Positions 57,318 to 64,000 of a stretch of DNA of 64,000 bases are shown in pieces. A program made the position numbers and the translations under genes. The notes below the pieces were generated by a model, which made no database searches, was not told the origin of the DNA, and saw only the letters and a list, made by a program, of their open reading frames with translations. Source of the stretch: Terrimonas_A sp051954695 (lineage in GTDB: Bacteria > Bacteroidota > Bacteroidia > Chitinophagales > Chitinophagaceae); contig JBQCHL010000001.1 in NCBI GenBank assembly GCA_051954695.1, positions 1-64,000 of the forward strand, given 5' to 3'. Position 1 is the stretch's first letter; each line of letters starts with the position of its first letter.

Positions 57318-59843
57318 ATGTTCCAGTTAGCACTGGAATTGGTGAACCAGAGCACGCGAAATATCTTCCTTACCGGAAAAGCGGGAACGGGGAAAACAAC
57401 CTTTCTCCGTTATATCAGGGAACATAGCCGCAAGCAGATGGCTGTTGTTGCGCCAACCGGTGTGGCAGCTATCAATGCAGGAGGTGTTACTATCCATTCC
57501 TTTTTCCAACTTCCTTTCTCCCCCTTTATTCCAGAAGATAATAACGCGTTTGTTTCGGATAGCGAGGAGGTGACGCATACGGCTGGGCTGATCAACCGGT
57601 TGCGGATGAATAAAGAGAAATTAAGGGTTTTGGAAGAACTGGAATTGCTGGTGATTGATGAGATCAGTATGGTGCGGTGCGATACGCTTGATGCTATTGA
57701 TACAGTTCTCCGCTTTGTAAGGAAGAGGCCTCTTCAGCGTTTTGGTGGGGTGCAGGTCCTTTTTATTGGAGATATGTTCCAGCTTCCGCCTGTTACAAGG
57801 GATGAGATCTGGCAGTGGCTTTCTGCTTACTATAGAAGCCCCTATTTTTTTGATAGCCGTGTATTGCAGGATGAACAGCCAGTATATATTGAGTTTAACA
57901 AAGTTTACAGGCAAAGCGAAGAAGACTTTATCAACCTGCTTAACCAGGTCAGGAATAATGAGGTAGATGAAACCGGGGCCAGCTTGCTGGAAGATCGTTA
58001 TCTGCCAGATTTTGTAAGGACCCCGCAGGATGGTTATATTTTATTGACGACCCACAATGAAATTGTAAAACAGATCAATACTGCAGAGTTGCAAAAGCTG
58101 CAGGCAAAGCATTCTTCTTTTACTGCTGAAATAAATGGAGATTTCCCTGTCAATAGTTTTCCGGCCGATGAAACCCTGGTTCTGTGCCCCGGAGCCCAGG
58201 TCATGTTCATTAAAAATGATACAGACAGGGGCAAGCGTTTTTATAATGGAAAAATTGGCATTGTAAACCGTATCGAAGACGAAAAAATATGGGTAGTATG
58301 TGATGATGAAACTGAAATAGAGGTAAAGCGCGAACAATGGGAGAATATCCGCTATACCCTTAACCCGGCAAACCGCTCAATGGAAGAAGAAACTCTTGGC
58401 TCTTTTTCCCAGTTTCCATTAAGGCTAGCCTGGGCGATCACTATTCATAAAAGCCAGGGACTGACTTTTGAAAAAGCGATTATCGATGCTGGTAAAGCAT
58501 TTGCTCCCGGCCAGGTATATGTGGCTTTAAGCCGCTGTACCAACCTGGATGGGCTGGTATTAAAAAGCAGGATCAATGCTTCAAGCCTGAGAACAGATCC
58601 AAAGATTGTTGAATTTGCGCGTAACAGTGCCTCGGCGGAAATGCTCCGGCAGGAACTATTGGAAGCGACCCAGCAAACACGGATTGAGCTTTTATTTCAG
58701 GCGTTTGACTTCGCAAAAGAATCTGAACAGGTTGCAGAGTCTGCAGACTATACCAGGAAGCATGGAACCTCTTTTCAAAATGAGTCTGCTCCCTGGATGG
58801 AAATGCTGGAACAAAAGATACAGTCGATCAAAGAAACAGGAAGCCGGTTCCATGAATGGATCAAACAACAACTCCGGTTACCACTTACAATAGATGAGAA
58901 TACACAATTAGTTGAAAGGGTTAAAAGGGCTTCTGTTCATTTCTCTGCTGAACTGCAGCAGGTTCTTGCCCAGTTACAAACCTGCCAGGTAAGTACGGAT
59001 AACAGAAATCATGCACGACAGGTAAATGAAGACTTGCGGGAGTTGTTTGGCTCGGTCTCGCTTCACCAATTCATGCTTCAGGGGTTTACGGTGAATACAG
59101 ACCTGGATCAGTGGCAACAACGGAAAAGGTCTTTTCAGCAACCGCCTTTCAGTATTAATGTATATGGTGGATCAGCAGAGGCCAGGAAAGGACTTGCTCA
59201 TCCGGCTCTATACTGGCAGTTGAAACAACTGCGGGATAGCATCAGTGCCAGGAAAGAACAGCCACTTTATCTGATAGCCAGCAGCAAAACACTGGAGGAA
59301 CTGGTCAGTTTTCTTCCTCAAACAGAAGAAGAGCTGGAGCAGATCTCCGGTTTTGGACCGGTAAAGATCAAAAGTTATGGAAATGATTTCCTTGAGCTGA
59401 TCAGGGCCTATTCGCTGGAAAATGGATTGTCCTCACAAATGCCGGAAAAAAAGACTACTGGCAAAAAGAAGAAAAAGGAGAAAGAACCAGTGGTAAAAGA
59501 ACCGGCCGTGCAGCGTACGGACACAAAAGCGGAGTCATACAGATTATTCAGAGAAGGCAAAACTGTTGGTGAAATTGCCGGTCTTCGCGGGTTTACCCAG
59601 CAAACGATAGAAGGTCATCTGGCGCATTATATACAGTTGGGAGAGATCGCTATTGAGGAGTTGGTCAATCCTTCGGTTGTTTCGATCGTTAATGAGGCTA
59701 TTGCCCAACTCGAAGTGGTTTCTATTGGCGCAATCAAAAGTAGTGTGAAGGACGCTGCCAGCTTTGGAGAGATAAGATTGGTATTGGCCTGGAACAGTTA
59801 TACCAAAGACAGAGACCAAACCAATGACAGCTTTACGGGATAG
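57318..59843 (+). CDS. PIF1/RecD-like helicase with HRDC and helix-turn-helix domains
   Basis: 841 residues from the ATG at 57318; an upstream TTG at 57258 or GTG at 57282 is possible. An SF1B core has Walker A 'LTGKAGTGKTTFLRYI', 'VVAPTGVAAINAGGVTIHSFF', 'LVIDEISMVRCDTLDAID' and the C-terminal 'ITIHKSQGLTFEKAIIDAG' with 'VYVALSRCTNLDGL', all typical of PIF1. A helical middle follows. An HRDC domain lies at about 620-695 ('LEELVSFLPQTEEELEQISG'). A C-terminal HTH_40 domain ('KTVGEIAGLRGFTQQTIEGHL') closes it. It would unwind 5' to 3', for example at stalled forks. RecQ, four genes upstream, carries the same HRDC/HTH_40 tail. Confidence 0.92.
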   Translation: MFQLALELVNQSTRNIFLTGKAGTGKTTFLRYIREHSRKQMAVVAPTGVAAINAGGVTIHSFFQLPFSPFIPEDNNAFVSDSEEVTHTAGLINRLRMNKEKLRVLEELELLVIDEISMVRCDTLDAIDTVLRFVRKRPLQRFGGVQVLFIGDMFQLPPVTRDEIWQWLSAYYRSPYFFDSRVLQDEQPVYIEFNKVYRQSEEDFINLLNQVRNNEVDETGASLLEDRYLPDFVRTPQDGYILLTTHNEIVKQINTAELQKLQAKHSSFTAEINGDFPVNSFPADETLVLCPGAQVMFIKNDTDRGKRFYNGKIGIVNRIEDEKIWVVCDDETEIEVKREQWENIRYTLNPANRSMEEETLGSFSQFPLRLAWAITIHKSQGLTFEKAIIDAGKAFAPGQVYVALSRCTNLDGLVLKSRINASSLRTDPKIVEFARNSASAEMLRQELLEATQQTRIELLFQAFDFAKESEQVAESADYTRKHGTSFQNESAPWMEMLEQKIQSIKETGSRFHEWIKQQLRLPLTIDENTQLVERVKRASVHFSAELQQVLAQLQTCQVSTDNRNHARQVNEDLRELFGSVSLHQFMLQGFTVNTDLDQWQQRKRSFQQPPFSINVYGGSAEARKGLAHPALYWQLKQLRDSISARKEQPLYLIASSKTLEELVSFLPQTEEELEQISGFGPVKIKSYGNDFLELIRAYSLENGLSSQMPEKKTTGKKKKKEKEPVVKEPAVQRTDTKAESYRLFREGKTVGEIAGLRGFTQQTIEGHLAHYIQLGEIAIEELVNPSVVSIVNEAIAQLEVVSIGAIKSSVKDAASFGEIRLVLAWNSYTKDRDQTNDSFTG

Positions 59844-59876
59844 TTGGTCAACGTTATTAAGTTTATAGACTTAATT

Positions 59877-59900
59877 ATTCACATTTACAATCATGTGAAT
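59877..59900. promoter_or_regulatory. Inverted repeat before the SET/ATP-grasp operon
   Basis: ATTCACAT-N8-ATGTGAAT, a perfect 8-bp dyad. The right arm runs into TTTTG, a possible degenerate -7 region about 40 bases before the first gene. It could be an operator for a dimeric regulator. Confidence 0.4.
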
Positions 59901-59943
59901 TTTGCATAAGGGTTTATCTCTATCTTTTCATATCAATTCATAT

Positions 59944-60453
59944 ATGGTAACAGCTACCCACTCCGGTTATCGCCTTATAAGCGATCACGTATTTGCCGCC
60001 GTCAGGCAAAACCTAGTAAGTAACCAGAAAGCTTTTTTCGCCCAACGAACGTATAAGCCGGGCGAGGTTGTTGCCCACTTTTCAGCAGGAGCTATTCTTA
60101 ATGAACCAACTTATTTAACCGTGCAGGTCGGGATTGATAAGCATATCATGTTGCAACCGGAGCATCTTCAGTATATCAACCATAGCTGCGACCCGAATGT
60201 GTTTTTTGACACGTTTGCCATGCAGATAATTGCTTTGAAGGAGATCGCAGAAGGGGATGAGATGACATTCTTTTACCCTTCTACAGAATGGGATATGGCA
60301 CAACCCTTTACCTGCTTTTGCGGATGCAGCAATTGCCTGGGAGAGATCAGGGGTGCTGCACATATAAGCCCGGAGGTCCTCAGTACTTATACCCTTACCC
60401 GATTTATACAACAGCAACTGCATGATCGCTCAAACAAGGAAAAAAGAGCTTAA
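59944..60453 (+). CDS. Stand-alone SET-domain methyltransferase
   Basis: 169 residues from the ATG at 59944; a TTG at 59902 is less likely. A compact SET domain: 'VFAAVRQNLVSNQKAFFAQR' at the start, 'INHSCDPNVFFDT' with the NHSC motif (79-82) of the AdoMet-binding knot, 'EGDEMTFFYPSTEW' with the active-site Tyr (111), and a post-SET cysteine set 'CFCGCSNC' (124-131) that binds zinc. SET enzymes methylate lysine side chains. The target here is unknown. Its 3' end overlaps the ATP-grasp gene by 32 bases, which implies translational coupling. A second SET domain is fused to another ATP-grasp enzyme two genes on. Confidence 0.9.
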   Translation: MVTATHSGYRLISDHVFAAVRQNLVSNQKAFFAQRTYKPGEVVAHFSAGAILNEPTYLTVQVGIDKHIMLQPEHLQYINHSCDPNVFFDTFAMQIIALKEIAEGDEMTFFYPSTEWDMAQPFTCFCGCSNCLGEIRGAAHISPEVLSTYTLTRFIQQQLHDRSNKEKRA

Positions 60454-61567
60454 GAAGAAGGTCGCAAGGAAAGTAGCAGACAACCCTCTTCGAAAACTAA
60501 AGATCTGGGTACTCTACCCCTATCTCCAAACAGAGGACCCCAACCTTCAATACTATTACGATTTTACTCAAAGCCTGCAGGAATATACAAAGGTGTTTGC
60601 CGAGCTGAATGCTGATTGGATCTGGCAACCGGTTACCATGCAAAACTACCGGGAGATCATTGAGGGTATCAAGAAACGATCTGGCAGGAAAATCCCTCTT
60701 GTTCTGAACCTTTGTGATGGCGATGAGGTGAATGGTACTCCTGGTGTTTCCGTTATTGCGGAACTTGAAAAGAACCGTCTCATTTATACAGGTTCAGATA
60801 CGCACTACTATAATATCACCACTTCCAAGATCCCCATGAAAGAGGCTTTTGATAAAGCCGGTGTTTCTACGGCTAAATGGGCAGTGATTGATGGAACGGA
60901 AGACTCGCTTGATGGCTTGTGTCAGCGCCTTGGCGCACCACTGATCATCAAACCCGCTGTTTCGGGTGGAAGTATGGGTGTGTCTGTTAAAAATGTTGTT
61001 TATACCGATAAGGAATTGAAAGAGCGGGTCGCTGAGTTAAAGAACGGCTATCGAGGCTGGAACCTGTTGGCTGATGGATTGATCGTGGAGCAATTTATTA
61101 CAGGACCAGAGTTTACGTCCTTTATTATTGGTTCCTCCACTGCTCCTGAGCGCTGCGAGGTTTTTCCTCCTGTGGAAAGGATCTTTCATGAGTCATTGCC
61201 CGATGAAGAGAAGTTTCTTTCATTTGATCGCCTTTGGGAGATTTACGAGGATGAGCGCCCGATGCCGGGGAACGAGAACTTTTATAATTATCACCAACCC
61301 GCCACCGGCCTGGTAAAAGGACTGGAAGAAATCAGTCTCCAAGCCTACCTGGCTGTCGGAGGCATGGGATACGGAAGACTGGATATCCGGATGGATAAGA
61401 ATACCGGCAAATTATATATGTTGGAAGTAAATGCCCAATGTGGTTTGAGCGAAGATGAGGATTATACTTCCATAGGAGCTATCCTTCGCTATGCCAACAG
61501 AACATTTGCTGGTAGCATCCTGAGTATTATTAAAGACGCCTTCGAAAGAAGGCATTTATCATTATAG
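60422..61567 (+). CDS. ATP-grasp ligase, D-Ala-D-Ala ligase-like
   Basis: 381 residues. A very basic N-terminal tail (about 1-25) precedes a pre-ATP-grasp domain ('WVLYPYLQTEDP', 'IPLVLNLCDGDEVNGTPGV') and an ATP-grasp domain (about 135-370). Catalytic features: K177 in 'PLIIKPAVSGGSMGVS', E223 in 'LIVEQFITGPEF', D321 in 'GRLDIR' and E335/N337 in 'MLEVNAQCGLSED'. Such enzymes form amide bonds through an acyl-phosphate. The cell-wall ligase itself is usually with mur genes, which are absent here, so another substrate is likely. It overlaps the upstream SET gene by 32 bases, and the ATP-grasp/SET fusion starts 47 bases downstream. Confidence 0.9.
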   Translation: MIAQTRKKELKKKVARKVADNPLRKLKIWVLYPYLQTEDPNLQYYYDFTQSLQEYTKVFAELNADWIWQPVTMQNYREIIEGIKKRSGRKIPLVLNLCDGDEVNGTPGVSVIAELEKNRLIYTGSDTHYYNITTSKIPMKEAFDKAGVSTAKWAVIDGTEDSLDGLCQRLGAPLIIKPAVSGGSMGVSVKNVVYTDKELKERVAELKNGYRGWNLLADGLIVEQFITGPEFTSFIIGSSTAPERCEVFPPVERIFHESLPDEEKFLSFDRLWEIYEDERPMPGNENFYNYHQPATGLVKGLEEISLQAYLAVGGMGYGRLDIRMDKNTGKLYMLEVNAQCGLSEDEDYTSIGAILRYANRTFAGSILSIIKDAFERRHLSL

Positions 61568-61614
61568 GACCCTTTTCATTATAGGTAACGACTTTACTGC
61601 AAAATTCTATTCAC

Positions 61615-63063
61615 ATGAAAGTGTGTGTGCTTCAACCTGACTACTCAACAACAGGAGTGGATTATAAAAATTATGACCCTCCCCGGTATCTGAATGCCCT
61701 TCTGCCAGACGACGAGGTGGATCATGTGTTCCTGAATAAACTGACAACTTACCGCCAGTTGAAAGAATTAAAGAAAAAGGGCTATGATATATTCGTCAAC
61801 CTTTGCGAAGGCTACCTGGAGTGGGAAGTTCCCTCTATTGATGTGATCCATAGTTTTGATCTGCTTGATCTTCCACATACCGGTCCAACGGCCAAACTCT
61901 ATGACCCTACTAAAGAGCTGATGAAATACGTGGCTCATTGCGAAGGAGTAAAAACTCCCGGGTATTTCATGATCGATAAACCTGAGGATATTGATAAGGT
62001 AGAAAAATATCTTAGTTATCCAATGTTCATCAAACCTTCAAAAGCTGGTGACAGCCTTGGGATTGATGAAAATTCGGTTTTGTACAACAAACAGGACCTG
62101 CTTAAAAAAGTAGTTGAGATCTTTAATGAATACGGACCGTTGCTGGTAGAAGAATATATAGATGGACGGGAGTTTACTGTACTGGTCGCTGCCAATGCTG
62201 ATGGAAAGACCTGTAAAGTGTTTAAGCCTGTGGAATATGTTTTCCCTGAGGGCAAAACATTTAAGACCTATTCTTTAAAAACTTCTGAGCTTCATCCTGA
62301 TTGCAATTTCCCTTGCACAGATCCTGTGCTCGACAAAGCTCTTCGAGCTGCGACGGAGAGAATCTTCAAAGGTTTCAATGGTGTGGGTTATGCCCGGCTG
62401 GATTTCCGGGTGAATGATAAGAATGAGATTTTTTTCCTGGAGATCAATTTTACCTGTTCTGTTTTTTATACGGACGGCTATGAAGGCTCTGCCGATTTTA
62501 TCCTGAAATTTGATGAGGCCGGACAAAAAGGATTTCTGGAACAGATCATCGGGGAAGGCATTGCCCGTCATGCAAGAAAGAAAAAGCCGTATGCAATGAA
62601 AGGGAATTCCATTGCAGGTTTTGGGATTTATGCAACCCGACCTATCCATAAAGGCGACGTGGTTTTTTGCGGTGAGGAGAAAGCACAAAGGGTCGTTACC
62701 AAAAGGTTTGTTGATAAGAATTGGAATGAAGAGCAAAAGCTAAACTTCCGGCGTTATGCATATGCGGTATGCGATGAGGTTTTTGTGCTTTGGGATGAAG
62801 ACCCTTCCGAATGGGCTCCACAGAATCATAGCTGTGATGCAAATACCGGCCTTGATGGATTGAATGTAATTGCTCTAAGAAATATTTCCCGGAATGAGGA
62901 GCTAACACTTGACTATTCCCAATTCCTTGACCAGAACATGGAACCCTTCGAATGCCGTTGTGGTTCTCCTAAATGCCGCGGCTTGATCACAGGTGTATAT
63001 AATAATTCAGTAAACACCCGTGAGCAAATGGTGCAGATAACCCCGGCGGTTGTAAAAAGCTGA
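61615..63063 (+). CDS. ATP-grasp ligase fused to a SET domain
   Basis: 482 residues. The first 315 form a second ATP-grasp enzyme: 'DIFVNLCEGYLEWEVPSIDV' in the pre-domain, K140 in 'MFIKPSKAGDSLGID', E179/E180 in 'LLVEEYIDGREF', D263 in 'ARLDFR' and E276/N278 in 'FFLEINFTCSVF'. The C-terminal part (about 326-455) is a SET domain: 'SIAGFGIYATRPIHKGDVV', the NHSC motif (404-407) in 'APQNHSCDANTG', Tyr 434 in 'LTLDYSQF' and post-SET Cys 447, 449 and 454. Both active sites look intact. A fusion ties amide-bond formation to methylation in one polypeptide. The gene ends the operon and its stop lies in a hairpin. Confidence 0.92.
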   Translation: MKVCVLQPDYSTTGVDYKNYDPPRYLNALLPDDEVDHVFLNKLTTYRQLKELKKKGYDIFVNLCEGYLEWEVPSIDVIHSFDLLDLPHTGPTAKLYDPTKELMKYVAHCEGVKTPGYFMIDKPEDIDKVEKYLSYPMFIKPSKAGDSLGIDENSVLYNKQDLLKKVVEIFNEYGPLLVEEYIDGREFTVLVAANADGKTCKVFKPVEYVFPEGKTFKTYSLKTSELHPDCNFPCTDPVLDKALRAATERIFKGFNGVGYARLDFRVNDKNEIFFLEINFTCSVFYTDGYEGSADFILKFDEAGQKGFLEQIIGEGIARHARKKKPYAMKGNSIAGFGIYATRPIHKGDVVFCGEEKAQRVVTKRFVDKNWNEEQKLNFRRYAYAVCDEVFVLWDEDPSEWAPQNHSCDANTGLDGLNVIALRNISRNEELTLDYSQFLDQNMEPFECRCGSPKCRGLITGVYNNSVNTREQMVQITPAVVKS

Positions 63064-63118
63064 ATAACCGCTGCTGATCAATAAGTAATCCCGGAAAGGG
63101 GTGCTGCGGTTATTCAGC
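63059..63118 (+). terminator. Hairpin over the stop codon of the ATP-grasp/SET fusion gene
   Basis: GCTGAATAACCGC (63059-63071) pairs perfectly with GCGGTTATTCAGC (63106-63118). The 34-base loop holds a small CCC/GGG hairpin. There is no T-run, so it may protect the mRNA end or attenuate rather than terminate. Confidence 0.5.
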
Positions 63119-63183
63119 AAGATTTTCAGAAGGGCAGGAGTGGTGGAATTGGCGGTACTGACTATAACTATTTAATAACACAA

Positions 63184-63224
63184 CTTTCGCAACAACTATA
63201 AACGTTTTATAGCTGTTGCGAAAG
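63184..63224. terminator. Bidirectional terminator between the operon and tonB
   Basis: CTTTCGCAACAACTATAAA pairs with TTTATAGCTGTTGCGAAAG with one mismatch, around a short loop. It lies between the convergent operon and the tonB gene ending at 63246. Confidence 0.65.
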
Positions 63225-63245
63225 CGGTTTTCATAAGTAAGGTTT

Positions 63246-64000
63246 TTACTCTTCGTTCACCAGAAATGTAATTGGCTGTCTGCGGTAAGCTTTAACTTGT
63301 CGTCCGTTCTGAACAGCGGGTTCCCACTTAGTGGCTTTTCTCAATACCCGGATTGCTTCATTCTCCATCCCATAGCCGAGAGAGGTTAGCGGACGGATAT
63401 CGCTGACAGAACCATCCACGTCTACTACGAATTGAATCATTACGGTATACCGTCCAGGCGATGCGCCATTCTCTACCGGAACATCCCCGTTCAAATATCT
63501 GAGAAGAAACTTTTCCCAGTTGCCAGTAAATTTTGCTTCTACTTCTACCCGTTCGAATGGTCCTTCTGGTTCTTTGGTTTCCTGTTGCTGAATGATGCCT
63601 GTTCCGGCGCCTACAGGAAGCGTTTCGGTTGGTATCCCTATATCAGCTACACCATCCGATTGCGTTGTAGATATTTTAGCGGTACTTAATGTTTCTTGAT
63701 CGGGCGGAGGTGTTTGTACATCTTTGTCATCTGTAATTACCATCTGGGTAAAAATTTCTGAACGAACTGGTTGTGGTGCAGGCTCTGGTTTTTGTTCAGG
63801 GGGAATGACAGGTTCAGGCTTTTTATCTTCATCGAGTGGATTAATAACTACAGCAGTGATTTTTTCTGGAGCTCTTTCTTCTCTCGGGTGAAGTTTGTTC
63901 CCCAATGCAATGCTGGTAAACGTTATACCAACTAATGCTCCGGTTATCAGCAAGGCTTTCCCTATCCGGTGATTATAAAATTTGCGTAGTTCATAAGCTC
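63246..64000 (-). CDS. Energy transducer TonB (5' end beyond the window)
   Basis: About 250 residues visible. The frame stays open to the window edge and reads '...AYELRKFYNHRIGKALLITG' there, the usual Bacteroidota TonB N-terminus, so the apparent TTG start at 63953 is not real. A membrane helix (about 'KALLITGALVGITFTSIAL') is followed by a Pro/Glu/Lys-rich periplasmic linker ('PVIPPEQKPEPAPQPV'). A TonB C-terminal domain closes it ('YTVMIQFVVDVDGSVSDIRP', 'NEAIRVLRKATKWEPA'). It passes proton-motive energy to outer-membrane receptors such as the one at 8.7 kb. No exbB/exbD is in the window. Confidence 0.92.
   Translation of the reverse strand, partial: AYELRKFYNHRIGKALLITGALVGITFTSIALGNKLHPREERAPEKITAVVINPLDEDKKPEPVIPPEQKPEPAPQPVRSEIFTQMVITDDKDVQTPPPDQETLSTAKISTTQSDGVADIGIPTETLPVGAGTGIIQQQETKEPEGPFERVEVEAKFTGNWEKFLLRYLNGDVPVENGASPGRYTVMIQFVVDVDGSVSDIRPLTSLGYGMENEAIRVLRKATKWEPAVQNGRQVKAYRRQPITFLVNEE

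Noticed and set aside
63064..63183. Precursor peptide gene for the SET/ATP-grasp system
   Set aside because: No ATG-initiated frame of useful length exists in the gaps at 59844-59943, 61568-61614 or 63064-63245. The only short frame (GTG near 63140) is about eleven codons and hydrophobic.
63246..63953. TonB gene starting at TTG 63953
   Set aside because: The frame is open to the window edge and encodes the usual TonB N-terminal sequence, so the gene is cut by the window.

Overview
The window looks like a chromosomal stretch from a member of the Bacteroidota, most probably the Chitinophagaceae or close kin. Signs are the promoter type (TTTG, about 19 bases, TAnnTTTG), starts without obvious Shine-Dalgarno sequences, a CarbopepD-plug-barrel TonB-dependent receptor, a TonB with the N-terminal 'AYELRK' signature, DUF2480 and DUF2007 proteins, a fibre protein with the Bacteroidota-type C-terminal domain, and moderate GC content. 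Almost everything is ordinary chromosomal gene content. I see no prophage, integrase, transposase, rRNA or CRISPR array.

Layout. 1-6.7 kb: a DMT exporter, an ahpC-ahpD peroxide pair behind an OxyR-like site, and pcrA/uvrD helicase with a TPR-like partner. 6.7-7.2 kb: a gene-free gap with a good promoter and terminator that frame an unassigned RNA of about 170 nt. 7.2-18.5 kb: single-domain asparaginase, AraC regulator, TonB-dependent receptor, M28 peptidase lipoprotein, OmpA lipoprotein, MFS exporter, ArsC/Spx-like protein, Nfu scaffold, saccharopine-dehydrogenase-like enzyme. 18.5-26.3 kb: M23 peptidase, pnuC-nadR kinase pair, MtgA, LysE exporter, GH3 protein and a hybrid glycosyltransferase. 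26.4-33.7 kb: aldo/keto reductase, IMPase, thiL, S41 peptidase, omega-amidase, fibre protein, recX. 33.7-36.2 kb: a cytoplasmic trypsin-like protease with a paired YbjN/chaperone-like protein. 36.4-45.7 kb: dnaN, DUF2007, sterol-desaturase-like, kdsB, CLC, corA, DUF2480 and a PpiD-like foldase.

45.7-46.5 kb is an 800-base non-coding block with many DnaA-box-like 9-mers, a run of TAA triplets and an AT-rich stretch. It is a strong candidate for the chromosomal origin. 46.5-52.4 kb: nadA, aminotransferase, MmcQ, RidA, exonuclease, mannose-1-phosphate guanylyltransferase, kdsD. 52.8-59.8 kb: recQ, tRNA-Phe, an L,D-transpeptidase-like protein, ssb and a PIF1-like helicase, a small genome-maintenance cluster beside the putative origin.

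59.9-63.1 kb holds the most unusual system: three tightly packed genes encoding a stand-alone SET domain protein, a D-Ala-D-Ala-ligase-like ATP-grasp enzyme, and a fusion of a second ATP-grasp ligase to a second SET domain. All expected catalytic motifs are visible. The operon ends in hairpins and faces a tonB gene cut by the window edge.

A family of long palindromes (TTCCCGTTCTTCCC type) occurs three times, with a compensatory base-pair change in one copy. Recurring themes are NAD supply (pnuC, nadR kinase, nadA), Kdo and nucleotide-sugar synthesis (kdsB, kdsD, manC) and peptidoglycan handling (mtgA, M23, L,D-transpeptidase).
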